51,414 nucleotides of DNA from an uncultured Actinomycetales bacterium (GTDB lineage Bacteria; Actinomycetota; Actinomycetes; S36-B12), in contig CAJXYI010000015.1 in the NCBI GenBank assembly GCA_913063435.1, forward strand, positions 1 to 51,414. Direction: 5' to 3'. A program made the translations under genes and the position numbers. Of this stretch, positions 15,350-24,292 are shown piece by piece. A model generated the notes under the pieces. It did not search any database and was not told the DNA's origin. It worked only from the letters and a program-made list of their open reading frames with translations. The stretch's first letter is position 1; each line of letters opens with the position of its first letter.

Positions 15350-16078
15350 TCACGACTGAGGTGAGACTGCATCGATCAGGTCGGGTGAGTTGTGCCGTGG
15401 GCTGTTCACGGCGGTCGAAACCGAGTAGATGTCCCAGTACCCCTCCGGTGGGGCGATGAGGATCCGCGGCAGTACATCGGGGCCGGTCACCTGCGGATCG
15501 AGCCACTCCTGCCATAGCGAGGGGGCGACCGGCACCGGGCTGCGATCGTGGATCCCGGCCACGGCTCCCTCGGCGGCTGTGGTCAAGATCGTGGTCGAAA
15601 CCAGCCATGCCGCGGGATCGTCGTCATCGGCCACGCTGGGGTCACGCCACCGGGCGTACAGTCCGGCCATCGCCAAGACCGTCCCGTCGGCCGGATGCAG
15701 GTAGTGCGGGATCTTGCGGCCCCCCGGTTCCCCCGGTTGCTGCCACTCGTAGAACCCATCGGCGGGGACGAGACAGCGCCTTTTGGTGAACGACGATCGG
15801 AAGGCGGGCTTATCAGCCACGGTCTCGGCTCGCGCATTGATCATCCGATTGCCGATCGCAGCATCCTTCGCCCAGGACGGGACCAGACCCCAGCGCGCGA
15901 TGTCGAGAACCCGAGCGATTCGCTCATCGTCACCATCGCGATGGGCGCGCACGATGTAGACGTCCTGGGTGGGCGCGACGTTGTAGTTAGGCGGCAGGAC
16001 CCGTTCGGGGAGTTCCTCGACACCCATGGCTGCGGCGAGATTCACCGGATCGCGACCGGCGACGAATCGTCCGCACAT
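15350..16078 (-). CDS. SRAP-family protein (HMCES/YedK), abasic-site DNA-protein crosslinking
   Basis: 242 residues. The chain starts MCGRFVAG; after removal of Met, Cys2 is the catalytic residue that forms a thiazolidine crosslink with abasic sites in single-stranded DNA. Other conserved parts are PNYNVAPTQ, WGLVPSWAKD, INARAETV, RCLVPADGFYEWQ and HDRSPV (the His of the active site). It shields abasic sites during replication. ATG 16078 is fixed by the need for Cys2 and by GGAG seven bases upstream; the frame extends to 16126 without sense. It corresponds to Rv3226c in the sigH-aroA neighbourhood of mycobacteria. Confidence 0.92.
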   Translation of the reverse strand: MCGRFVAGRDPVNLAAAMGVEELPERVLPPNYNVAPTQDVYIVRAHRDGDDERIARVLDIARWGLVPSWAKDAAIGNRMINARAETVADKPAFRSSFTKRRCLVPADGFYEWQQPGEPGGRKIPHYLHPADGTVLAMAGLYARWRDPSVADDDDPAAWLVSTTILTTAAEGAVAGIHDRSPVPVAPSLWQEWLDPQVTGPDVLPRILIAPPEGYWDIYSVSTAVNSPRHNSPDLIDAVSPQS

Positions 16079-16146
16079 GGCTCCAGAGTGACCCATGGCA
16101 TCCATGACCACGTATCGCGGGTGCACCTGAGCCGCCGATGGACCAC

Positions 16147-16152
16147 TACGCT
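16147..16152 (+). promoter_or_regulatory. -10 box (TACGCT) of aroA
   Basis: TACGCT ends eight bases before ATG 16161 with no ribosome-binding site between, the signature of a leaderless aroA-rsgA message. Confidence 0.5.
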
Positions 16153-16160
16153 CCTAGGCG

Positions 16161-17477
16161 ATGCAGTCCCTACCCCCGGATCCCTGGCCGGCGCCGCTCG
16201 CTTCGCGACCGGTGACCGCTGAGATCGCCATGCCCGGCAGCAAGTCGGCCACCAATCGCGCCCTCGTACTCGCCGCTCTCGCGAATGGACCCTCCCGCAT
16301 CATCGGTGCCCTCGATGCCCGGGATACCTCCTTGATGATCGATGCCCTCACCGCTCTGGGCGCGATCATCACCGCAACATCCGGACGAGTCGACGGCACG
16401 CTCGATTGCCACGTCACTCCCGCGACGGCCCCCGGGGATTCGACCCTCACGATCGACGTAGGACTCGCCGGCACGGTGATGCGTTTCGTGCCACCGATGG
16501 CCGCGCTGTCTCGAGCCAAGGTGACCTTCGACGGGGATGAACGGGCTCGCGAGCGTCCGCTCGGCCCGATGCTCGTCGCAATGAAAAATCTCGGGATAAC
16601 GGTCAACGATGCCGACGGCCACCTGCCCGCGACGATCGATGGGACCGGTCGAATCGCCGGTGGTGACGTGCGCATCGATGCGTCGGCCTCGAGCCAGTTC
16701 GTGAGCGGGCTGCTGCTCAGCGCCGCACGGTTCGACAGCGGTCTGCAACTGACGCACATCGGCGCGCATCTGCCGAGCCAGCCCCATATCGACATGACGA
16801 TCGAGATGCTGGCCGAGCATGGCGTCACCGTGCATCGCAGCGGCTCCCCCGAGCATCCCACCTGGCACGTCGAACCCGGACCGATCGCAGCCGTCGACCG
16901 GATCATCGAACCGGACCTGTCCAACGCGGCACCGTTCCTCGTCGCCGGATTGATCACCGGCGGACGCATCCGCATTCCCGACTGGCCAGAGCACACGACC
17001 CAGGCCGGTGACAGACTGCGCGATCTGCTGGCGCAGATGGGCGCGCATATCGAACGCGACCCGGGTGGCCTGACACTGTCAGGACCGGATGAGGTGCGCG
17101 GACTAGTCGCCGACCTGCACGACGTGGGTGAACTCGCACCGGTGATCGCAGCAGCGGCGGCACTGGCGACGACACCATCGCACCTGACGGGCATCGGCCA
17201 CCTGCGCGGACACGAGACCGATCGGTTAGCGGCGCTCGCAGAGATGATCGCCGAACTCGGTGGCGAAGTCGAGTTCGGCGACGATGATCTGCGCATCACA
17301 CCGCGACCCCTGCATGGTGGGACAGTGTCGTCCTATGGCGACCACCGGATGGCTACCGCTGCGGCCGTGCTCGGTCTGCGTACCCCCGATGTGTGGATCC
17401 GCGATATCGCAACGACACGCAAAACCCTTCTGGACTTCCCGGGAATGTGGATCGACATGCTGGAGCAGCGCGCGTGA
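16161..17477 (+). CDS. aroA: 3-phosphoshikimate 1-carboxyvinyltransferase (EPSP synthase)
   Basis: 438 residues, normal length. It transfers enolpyruvyl from PEP to shikimate-3-phosphate in aromatic amino acid synthesis. Visible motifs: PGSKSATNRALVLAALANG (S3P and PEP binding lysine), VGLAGTVMRFVPP (PEP-binding loop; the usual N-A-G-T reads L-A-G-T), DGDERARERPLGPM, SSQFVSGLLLSAARF, and the C-terminal YGDHRMATAAAVLGL. The Leu in place of the Asn of N-A-G-T also occurs in some actinobacterial class I enzymes. Its stop overlaps the GTG start of rsgA by four bases. Confidence 0.95.
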   Translation: MQSLPPDPWPAPLASRPVTAEIAMPGSKSATNRALVLAALANGPSRIIGALDARDTSLMIDALTALGAIITATSGRVDGTLDCHVTPATAPGDSTLTIDVGLAGTVMRFVPPMAALSRAKVTFDGDERARERPLGPMLVAMKNLGITVNDADGHLPATIDGTGRIAGGDVRIDASASSQFVSGLLLSAARFDSGLQLTHIGAHLPSQPHIDMTIEMLAEHGVTVHRSGSPEHPTWHVEPGPIAAVDRIIEPDLSNAAPFLVAGLITGGRIRIPDWPEHTTQAGDRLRDLLAQMGAHIERDPGGLTLSGPDEVRGLVADLHDVGELAPVIAAAAALATTPSHLTGIGHLRGHETDRLAALAEMIAELGGEVEFGDDDLRITPRPLHGGTVSSYGDHRMATAAAVLGLRTPDVWIRDIATTRKTLLDFPGMWIDMLEQRA

Positions 17478-18484
17478 CACCTGCGCGTCGAGATCCGCGA
17501 CGCTGGGACGAAGACGACGTCCGGGTGCGTCCTTCGCGCAGCAAGTCCCGTCCCCGTTCCAAGGATCGACCCCAGCACCTCGATGCTGTTCACGCCTTCG
17601 TGACCAGCGTCGATAGGGGTCGCTTCGGTCTGCGGGCCGATGACGGGCGCGAACTCGCTGCCGTGAAGGCACGCGAGCTCGGGCGCAAGGGAGTCGTGGT
17701 CGGTGATTCGGTGTGGTTCATGGCCGGATCCTCCGATGATGACCTCGCCCGCATCGTGCGCCTCGATCCCCGCCGAACCATTTTGCGGCGAACGGCCGAA
17801 GACACCGACCCCGTCGAGCGCGTCATCGTCGCCAATGCCGATCAACTGGCGATCGTCACCTCGATCATCGATCCCGAACCCCGCCCGCGACTCATCGATC
17901 GGACACTCGTCGCAGCGTATGAGGCGGGGTTGCGACCGGTTCTCATCGTCACCAAGTGCGATCTCGCTGATCCTGCCGGGCTCCTCGATGCCTATGCGGC
18001 GCTGGACGTGGAGGCGGTGACGGTTTCCCGTGATGACACCGGCGATGATTCCAAGAGCCCGCATCCGGCCGATCTGAATTCCGTCCGTGCGGCACTGCGG
18101 GACCACGTGACCGTACTGGTCGGGCATTCCGGAGTCGGCAAATCGACACTGGTGAACGCTCTCGTCCCGGGCGCCGATCGGGCGACGGGATCGGTGAACG
18201 AGGTCACCGGAAGGGGCCGTCACACATCCACCTCGGCCGTTGCGCTCACGCTGCCCGACAGTGGCTGGATCATCGACACCCCCGGGGTGCGATCGTTCGG
18301 GCTCGCACACGTGTCGCCCGATGCTGTGCTGCGGGCGTTCGACGATCTCGCACCCGGCCTCGACGATTGCCCCCGCGGGTGCACCCATGACGAACCTGCA
18401 TGCTCACTCGATGACTTCGTCGGTGACGACCCGAATGCGCGAGCCCGGCTCGATTCGCTGCGCCGGTTATTGGCCAGCCGTTAG
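17474..18484 (+). CDS. rsgA: Ribosome small-subunit-dependent GTPase RsgA
   Basis: 336 residues. An N-terminal OB fold (about 35-105) is followed by a circularly permuted GTPase domain: G4 TKCD first, then G1 GHSGVGKST and G3 DTPG, and a C-terminal zinc knuckle (CPRGCTHDEPAC). RsgA helps late maturation of the 30S subunit. GTG 17474 overlaps the aroA stop (GTGA), implying translational coupling. An upstream extension to 17393 lies entirely inside aroA and is rejected. The first 30 residues are basic and probably flexible. Its stop overlaps the convergent DUF2231 gene. Confidence 0.94.
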   Translation: MTPARRDPRRWDEDDVRVRPSRSKSRPRSKDRPQHLDAVHAFVTSVDRGRFGLRADDGRELAAVKARELGRKGVVVGDSVWFMAGSSDDDLARIVRLDPRRTILRRTAEDTDPVERVIVANADQLAIVTSIIDPEPRPRLIDRTLVAAYEAGLRPVLIVTKCDLADPAGLLDAYAALDVEAVTVSRDDTGDDSKSPHPADLNSVRAALRDHVTVLVGHSGVGKSTLVNALVPGADRATGSVNEVTGRGRHTSTSAVALTLPDSGWIIDTPGVRSFGLAHVSPDAVLRAFDDLAPGLDDCPRGCTHDEPACSLDDFVGDDPNARARLDSLRRLLASR

Positions 18485-18930
18485 GCCGGATAGATCCCCT
18501 GCCAGACCATCTGCGCACCCGTATGCCCCGTCCGGATCGTCCATCCGGTCGACAACACCGCGATGGCAACGACGACCACGGCGAGGATCTGGGTGCCGAG
18601 CACGCGACGTCGACCACCACGCCTATCGATCAACCACAGTGCGAGGGCCACCGCAAAGAGGGCGAGCGCGAAGAACGGCATCAGCGAGCCACTCGACTGG
18701 TGGTCAGCGCTCACCCCGCGCAGCAGTGCCAGCGACTCTCCCGATTGACGGGACAGGATCGAGGCCACGACTGCGATCGCGGCGATCACCACGACAGCCG
18801 GACCGAACCGGACGGAGAACTTCGGCGCGAAGGCCATGACGATCGCGCCGATAGCCGCCAGCGGAACAAGGACGACCGCGGCATGGACGACCAGCGGGTG
18901 AGCGGGCAGACCGAAGACCGTCTCGACCAT
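18481..18930 (-). CDS. DUF2231-type four-helix membrane protein
   Basis: 149 residues. The N-terminus LPAHPLVVHAAVVLVPLAAIG carries the H-P-x-x-V-H signature of DUF2231 membrane proteins; four hydrophobic segments follow (about 15-34, 42-60, 83-103, 113-133). In other bacteria such proteins have been suggested to bind heme or metals through the two histidines, but the function is not established. The start at ATG 18930 is supported by a TACGGT -10 box seven bases upstream. It is divergent from hisN. Confidence 0.8.
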   Translation of the reverse strand: MVETVFGLPAHPLVVHAAVVLVPLAAIGAIVMAFAPKFSVRFGPAVVVIAAIAVVASILSRQSGESLALLRGVSADHQSSGSLMPFFALALFAVALALWLIDRRGGRRRVLGTQILAVVVVAIAVLSTGWTIRTGHTGAQMVWQGIYPA

Positions 18931-18937
18931 GGCCACC

Positions 18938-18943
18938 ACCGTA
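18938..18943 (-). promoter_or_regulatory. -10 box (TACGGT) of the DUF2231 gene
   Basis: Minus-strand TACGGT ends seven bases before ATG 18930, consistent with a leaderless transcript. Confidence 0.5.
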
Positions 18944-18969
18944 CGCGCCACGAGCCTCACCGCGCGGGA

Positions 18970-18975
18970 TACCGT
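18970..18975 (+). promoter_or_regulatory. -10 box (TACCGT) of hisN
   Basis: TACCGT ends eight bases before GTG 18984, consistent with a leaderless transcript and supporting the GTG start. Confidence 0.5.
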
Positions 18976-18983
18976 GAGGTTCC

Positions 18984-19799
18984 GTGACGAGCGATTCCTC
19001 CTTCGGCAACGGTCTTGATGCAGACCTGGCATTCGCGCTGCGCCTCGCCGACACCGCAGACACGATCACGATGCGCGGGTTCCGTTCTGCCGATCTCGTG
19101 GTCCGCACCAAGCCGGACCTGACCCCGGTCACCGAGATCGACCAGGCTGTCGAACGGCAACTGCGCGAGATCGTGGAAACCGAGCACCCCGACGACTCGA
19201 TCCTCGGCGAGGAATACGGTGCGGAACGAAGAGACGGCGCCTCGCACACTGCAGCGACGCGCCGATGGATCATCGATCCCATCGACGGGACCAAGAACTT
19301 CGTTCGTGGGGTTCCCGTCTGGGCGACGTTGATCGCGCTCGCCTCCGAAGACGACATCATGCTGGGGGTAGTCAGCGCACCCGCACTCGGTCGACGCTGG
19401 TGGGCAGCGACCGGCCACGGCGCTTTCAGCCAGGGACCCGAAGACGCTCAGCCGAGGCGCTTGACGGTCAGCGGCGTCCGGGACCTGGTCGATGCCTCGG
19501 TGAGTTTCTCCGATCCGACCGGCTGGCCCGCCGGATCACTGGACCGTCTGCATGAGGCGACCTGGCGAATGCGCGCCTACGGAGACTTCTGGTCGCACCT
19601 GCTCGTCGCAGAAGGCGCGGTGGACATCGCGGGGGAACCGGAGTTGAACCTGTGGGACATCGCCGCACTAGTACCGATCGTTACCGAGGCGGGCGGCCGG
19701 ATCACCTCATACACCGGAGGTGTGCCCCTCGACAGTGCACTGACGACGAATGGGCACCTGCACGACGACGCACTGGGAATGCTGAGCGCAACGGACTGA
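18984..19799 (+). CDS. hisN: Histidinol-phosphatase, inositol-monophosphatase type
   Basis: 271 residues of the IMPase superfamily. Metal ligands are in LGEEYG (Glu), IIDPIDGTKNFVRG (D-P-I-D-G-T) and LNLWDIAALVPIVTEAGG (W-D). The GTKNF variant and PVWATLIAL are typical of actinobacterial HisN, which removes phosphate from L-histidinol phosphate; general inositol phosphatase activity is an alternative. It begins with GTG 18984, eight bases after a TACCGT -10 box. In mycobacteria hisN follows aroA-rsgA closely as well. Confidence 0.88.
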   Translation: MTSDSSFGNGLDADLAFALRLADTADTITMRGFRSADLVVRTKPDLTPVTEIDQAVERQLREIVETEHPDDSILGEEYGAERRDGASHTAATRRWIIDPIDGTKNFVRGVPVWATLIALASEDDIMLGVVSAPALGRRWWAATGHGAFSQGPEDAQPRRLTVSGVRDLVDASVSFSDPTGWPAGSLDRLHEATWRMRAYGDFWSHLLVAEGAVDIAGEPELNLWDIAALVPIVTEAGGRITSYTGGVPLDSALTTNGHLHDDALGMLSATD

Positions 19800-19895
19800 C
19801 ATCGCCCACCGGGGATGTCGCACACCGGTCACGAACCTGACTCACCTTCACCGAACCGCTGGACGGCCGGCGCCGTGGTCGGTGACCCTGGGGGT

Positions 19896-20348
19896 ATGAA
19901 AATCGCTACCCTTCTCAACGGCAAGGGCGATTCCGTTGTCACCACCTCACCTGACGACCTGGTGGTCACGGTGCTCGCCCTCCTCGCCCAACACCGCATC
20001 GGGGCCGTTGTCGCAACACGCGATGGCTCCCACATCGATGGCATCGTTTCCGAGCGAGACATCGTGCGAGCCATGGCCGCAGATCCCGATGCCGGAACCA
20101 CCGGTGGGGTGCGCCCGCGTCCGGTGTCCAGCATCATGTCCGCTCCCGTCGTGACCATCGACTTGGATTCGGATATCGATGAGGCGATGTCGATCATGAC
20201 CGATTCGCGCATCCGACACCTACCCGTCGTCGATCACGAAGGGCTCCTCGTGGGGCTGGTCAGCATCGGCGATGTCGTCAAAGCGAAACTCTCGGCCCTC
20301 GAGGATGAGAAGACCGCGCTCTTGGATTACGTCAATCGCGGCGGGTGA
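19896..20348 (+). CDS. CBS-domain pair protein
   Basis: 150 residues consisting almost only of two CBS motifs (about 8-62 and 78-135). The second shows the usual H-L-P-V-V-D...L-x-G-L-V-S-I-G-D-V-V pattern. Such stand-alone CBS pairs bind adenine nucleotides and act as regulators; no partner domain is attached. ATG 19896 is chosen; an upstream extension to 19815 has no similarity. It ends inside the 3' end of the convergent P450 gene (17-base overlap). Confidence 0.85.
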   Translation: MKIATLLNGKGDSVVTTSPDDLVVTVLALLAQHRIGAVVATRDGSHIDGIVSERDIVRAMAADPDAGTTGGVRPRPVSSIMSAPVVTIDLDSDIDEAMSIMTDSRIRHLPVVDHEGLLVGLVSIGDVVKAKLSALEDEKTALLDYVNRGG

Positions 20349-21741
20349 CCACCAGCGGCAATCCAGTACTGGGCCGGATAGTCACGAGCGGCACGGCCCT
20401 CGGACCCGGCACACCTCGATCGCGTGCGACGTGCACTCGCCGCGCGATTCCGGCCAGCAGGAGGGTCCCTTCGGCGAGGGCGAACTCTCGCCCGATGCAT
20501 AGGCGTGGGCCCGCACCGAAGGGCCAGTAGTGCACCGCAGCGTCCCCGCCTCGCGTGGATACGTCGAGGAATCTGGAGGGATCGAACCGACCCGGTTCCG
20601 ACCATGCTGATCCGTCTCGATGCACCAGATACGGGCTGAGGATGATCAATGACCCCGCTGGAACCTCGCGTCCACCGAGTTCATCGTCGACCAATGAACG
20701 ACGCGTCACCAGCCACGCCGGTGGGTACAACCGCAGCGCTTCATCGAGAACAGCCCGCGCGAAGGGCAGGCGCGGCAGATCATCCATCGACACCGCGTTG
20801 CTCCCCAGAACATCGTGCGCCTCAAGGGCCAGTCGGTCCTGCACGTCGTCATCACCGGAGATCAACCACATGGCCCAGGAGAGCGCACTGGCCACGGTTT
20901 CGTGCCCGGCGACGATGAACGTCACCACCTGATTGCGAATCTCGGCGGTGCTCAATCGGTCACCGTCAGCATCAGGAGCGAGCAGCAGGTCGAGCATGTC
21001 CGTCGGTCGTGATCCGATGGCCTCGGCCTGGCGCACAGCGACCATGCCGTCGACCGCTTCATCCAGGGTGCGTACCGCCGTGCGCAGTTTCCGATTGGCG
21101 GGTGTGGGAATCCACGACGGAGGGGTGACAGGCACCCGAGCCCGGGCGATCACCACGTCGAGGGCGGACAGGGTCGCCTCGGTGAGCCGGTGCGCTGCAC
21201 CCGAGAGATCGGTGCCGAACAACGATGATCCGACGACCTCGAGGGTGATCCGCATGAGCAGGTCGTCGAGATCGACGATGGCCCCGCGTGGCGGTAACTG
21301 CCGCCACGATCCCTCCAGGCGCTGGAGTGCCCGCGCAACGTGACCACCCACCGCGTGGATCGCCTCATGGTGGAAGGCCGGCTGGACGAGTCGGCGTTGA
21401 CGCCGCCACACATCGCCATCGGAGGTCAACAACCCCTCGCCGGTCACCAACGAGAGGGACGAGTACTGCAGTGTGTGCTTGTCGTAGGCGCGGGCATGGG
21501 TGACGAGCACCCGACGTGCCGCAGCGGCATCGGCGATGAGATAACTCGGTGGCCGGGGAATGGGAAACTGCACGATCGGCCCGAACTCCGCATTCGTTCG
21601 CACCAGGTACTGCAGGGGATCCTTGCGAATCTGACCGAACGAGCGCAGCATCTGCGGACCGCCGGGTCCGGGTGCCGTTGCAGGTGTGCGTCCGTACCGG
21701 CGATCCGGTGGCGGCGATAACGGTTCATGTCGCCCAGACAT
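20332..21741 (-). CDS. Cytochrome P450
   Basis: 469 residues. The I-helix has FIVAGHETVASAL (A/G-G-x-E/D-T), the K-helix ExxR is in DEALRLYPP, and the heme loop FGAGPRLCIG carries the axial ligand Cys415. There is no membrane anchor, so it is a soluble bacterial type that needs separate redox partners; none is nearby. Sequence style (RLYPPAWLVTRRSL, the PFGAGPR loop) is closer to CYP102/CYP4-like fatty-acid hydroxylases than to the CYP107 group, so a fatty-acid or terpenoid substrate is possible. It is the next gene on the minus strand after the OtsB-GH15 fusion, three bases away. Confidence 0.9.
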   Translation of the reverse strand: MSGRHEPLSPPPDRRYGRTPATAPGPGGPQMLRSFGQIRKDPLQYLVRTNAEFGPIVQFPIPRPPSYLIADAAAARRVLVTHARAYDKHTLQYSSLSLVTGEGLLTSDGDVWRRQRRLVQPAFHHEAIHAVGGHVARALQRLEGSWRQLPPRGAIVDLDDLLMRITLEVVGSSLFGTDLSGAAHRLTEATLSALDVVIARARVPVTPPSWIPTPANRKLRTAVRTLDEAVDGMVAVRQAEAIGSRPTDMLDLLLAPDADGDRLSTAEIRNQVVTFIVAGHETVASALSWAMWLISGDDDVQDRLALEAHDVLGSNAVSMDDLPRLPFARAVLDEALRLYPPAWLVTRRSLVDDELGGREVPAGSLIILSPYLVHRDGSAWSEPGRFDPSRFLDVSTRGGDAAVHYWPFGAGPRLCIGREFALAEGTLLLAGIARRVHVARDRGVPGPRAVPLVTIRPSTGLPLVVTRRD

Positions 21742-21744
21742 CGT

Positions 21745-24282
21745 TTAACGAGACGCCCGACTCAACTCACGTGCCACCACGAGCGCACCCAGGTGCGAGT
21801 ACGCCTGCGGGTGGTTTCCCAAGCCTCGCCCATCGCCGGGATCCACCTGCTCGGGCAGCAGATCGGTGACTCCCGCTGCGTCGGACATCGCAGTGAGCAT
21901 CTGGCGAGCATGATCGAGTTGACCTAGACGGGCATAGGCTGCGGCAAGCCAAGCGCCGCATATGTGCATCGCCCCCTCGTGACCGGAGAGCCCATCGTCG
22001 TAGAGGTAGCGGTAGACGCCGCCGGAACGACGCAGGTGCTTCTCGATAAAGGCGATCGTCCCGGCAATGCGTTCCGGGGACGCCGGGTAGCCCTCGAGAA
22101 TGCCTTGCAGCACAGCAGCATCAGCGACTCGTCGATCATACGCGCACACATAGGCGTCGAGTTCATCATCGAAGCCATTCGCCTCGATGTCGGCGACGAT
22201 CTGTCCGGCGAGGGCCTCCCACTCCGCATGGGGCACCCCGCGACGCTCCGCCACCCGAACACCACGATCGGCAGCCAACCAGCACATCATGCGTGAGTGA
22301 ACGTGATGGCGCGGGTGATCTCGGATTTCCCAGATCCCGTGATCAGGCTCGGTCCAGCGATGGGACACCGCGGTGACACAATCGACGACCAACTGCCATT
22401 CCGCGTCGCTCACGCTGCCCCGTGCCCGACTCACCTCGTCGACCAAGGCGACGACGGGACCGAAGACGTCGAGTTGCACCTGACCCTGCGCGGCGTTGCC
22501 AACTCGGACGGGCCGACTGCCGGCATAGCCGGGCAGGTGATCAAGCACAGCCTCGGGACCGAGTTCGCTGCCATAGATCGAATACAGCGGGTGCAGACGT
22601 TCCGGTGATGATGCGGCAGCAACCACGTCGTGCAACCAGTCCAGGAAGGCTTCGGCTTCGGTCAGCGAACCGACATCGACCAGGGCGCGCACCGTGAGCG
22701 CGGCATCGCGGATCCACACGTAGCGGTAGTCCCAATTGCGCAATCCGCCGATTCCCTCGGGCAGGCTTGTCGTCGCAGCCGCGAGGACCCCGCCGGTCGG
22801 GTCGAAGCACAGGCCCTTCAGTGTCAACGCAGAACGCAGCTCCCACGATGGATCGATACCGGGCGGTTGCAGTTCATGCGCCCACGACCGCCAAGCCTGC
22901 TCGACTACCTCGGCGGCTCGTCCATGGTGGGCAGCGCCGACAGCATCGGTGCCGTAGCGCAATTCCAGTCGCACCTCACCGGCACCGACGAGACCGGGAT
23001 CGATGACCGCCGTGGCGATCTGTCCACCGATGCCTTCGGTGATCTTCCAGTCCACCCCCGGTGCTGACAGGCAGATCGCATCGGAGGCCCCCTGGACGAC
23101 GAGCCCATCCGGGATGACCTCCAACGTCACCGGAACCGCGGAGAACTGCGGCCGCGGAGCGAACTCCACCCGAGCCGGAGTATTCCCCGACAGGATGCGC
23201 ACCAATCGAGTGACCCCATCGGGATCCACGGGCAGTCCCGGGCCACCATCGAGGAAGTCGGTGGCCGTCAGGCCAGCCCACCGTGTGCGCGCCACCATCG
23301 TGTCGGGGACGTATGTCGTCGACATCGGGGGATCATCGGTGACCGGGGTGACGGTGAAGTGCCCCGCTGTCGTGTCGCCGAGGAGTGCTGCGAACAGCGC
23401 GGGCGAATCAGGATCGGGTGCACAGAACCAATCGATGCCACCCTTCGCTGACAGCAGGGCAACGGTGCGCCCATCGGCCAGCAGCGTGTAGTCCTCGATC
23501 GGGTGCGCATGCCCTCCGAGCAACCAGCGTTGACGTTCGGCTAGCACCTGCGCCAGCAGGACAGCGACCGCCTGGGGATCTTCCACCCGATAACCGGCTG
23601 TGGTGTCTCCCTCCCCCACCTTCACGCCGACGTCGGGACCGGACAGGTCGGCGAACACGCTCTCATCCGTGAGGTCATCGCCGATGAACAGCACGGTCGA
23701 CGCACCGAGGCGATGTCGCAGAAGTGCAACGGCTTCGGCTTTATCGGAATGCACGACACTCAACTCGAGCACCTTCTTTCCGTGGCGAACCCACACACCA
23801 TCGCGTCCACCGATGGTCTGCTCGATTTGTGAGAGAAGCTCATCAGCAGCACTCTCATCCTCGACACCGCGAACATGAACGGCGATCGCTGATGGCTTGT
23901 GCTCCAGGCGAACACCGATCGTGCCTGAGATCACGTCGCGTGCCTGCTCATCGATCTGCGCGAGCAAACTCGCTTGGTCCACAGTCAGGTCACGGCCGAA
24001 GTCCAGGTCGAATTCCGATCCGTGGCTGCCGACCAGGTGGATTTCCGAAGGCAGTCGCGACAGGGCTGCGAGATCACGCAGCGCACGACCGGACACCACA
24101 GCCGCCGTCGTCGTCGGAAGTTGACTCAATGCGCGCAGTCCACCCACCGCTTCGGCGAGAGGCACCGCCCGCGCGGGATCCTCGACGATGGGGGCGAGAG
24201 TGCCGTCGTAATCGCAGCACACCAGCAGGGAGGGTGTCCGGGCGATCTCGCGGATGACCCGGGCATCGATGGGTGCGGTCAT
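21745..24282 (-). CDS. Fused trehalose-6-phosphate phosphatase (OtsB) and GH15 glycosidase
   Basis: 845 residues. Residues 1 to about 255 form a HAD-type OtsB domain: nucleophile Asp24 in CCDYDGTLAP, VSGRALRDL, and FIGDDLTDESVF. Residues about 262-845 are a GH15 (glucoamylase/trehalase-like) module that starts PIEDYTLLADGRTVALLSAKGGIDWFC and contains NWDYRYVWIRDAALTVRAL. OtsB would release trehalose from trehalose-6-phosphate; bacterial GH15 proteins of this type hydrolyse trehalose or other alpha-glucosides, so one chain may make and break trehalose. The start ATG 24282 is ten bases after the pyc stop, so it is in the pyc operon. No otsA lies in the window. Confidence 0.88.
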   Translation of the reverse strand: MTAPIDARVIREIARTPSLLVCCDYDGTLAPIVEDPARAVPLAEAVGGLRALSQLPTTTAAVVSGRALRDLAALSRLPSEIHLVGSHGSEFDLDFGRDLTVDQASLLAQIDEQARDVISGTIGVRLEHKPSAIAVHVRGVEDESAADELLSQIEQTIGGRDGVWVRHGKKVLELSVVHSDKAEAVALLRHRLGASTVLFIGDDLTDESVFADLSGPDVGVKVGEGDTTAGYRVEDPQAVAVLLAQVLAERQRWLLGGHAHPIEDYTLLADGRTVALLSAKGGIDWFCAPDPDSPALFAALLGDTTAGHFTVTPVTDDPPMSTTYVPDTMVARTRWAGLTATDFLDGGPGLPVDPDGVTRLVRILSGNTPARVEFAPRPQFSAVPVTLEVIPDGLVVQGASDAICLSAPGVDWKITEGIGGQIATAVIDPGLVGAGEVRLELRYGTDAVGAAHHGRAAEVVEQAWRSWAHELQPPGIDPSWELRSALTLKGLCFDPTGGVLAAATTSLPEGIGGLRNWDYRYVWIRDAALTVRALVDVGSLTEAEAFLDWLHDVVAAASSPERLHPLYSIYGSELGPEAVLDHLPGYAGSRPVRVGNAAQGQVQLDVFGPVVALVDEVSRARGSVSDAEWQLVVDCVTAVSHRWTEPDHGIWEIRDHPRHHVHSRMMCWLAADRGVRVAERRGVPHAEWEALAGQIVADIEANGFDDELDAYVCAYDRRVADAAVLQGILEGYPASPERIAGTIAFIEKHLRRSGGVYRYLYDDGLSGHEGAMHICGAWLAAAYARLGQLDHARQMLTAMSDAAGVTDLLPEQVDPGDGRGLGNHPQAYSHLGALVVARELSRASR

Positions 24283-24292
24283 CGACAACCCA

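Noticed and set aside
16154-17299. 381-residue open frame on the minus strand
   Set aside because: Antisense to aroA; composition dominated by Ser/Arg/Pro, no family similarity.
19798-19819. Hairpin GACATC...GATGTC after hisN as a terminator
   Set aside because: Only six base pairs with a ten-base loop and no T-tract; too weak to call.
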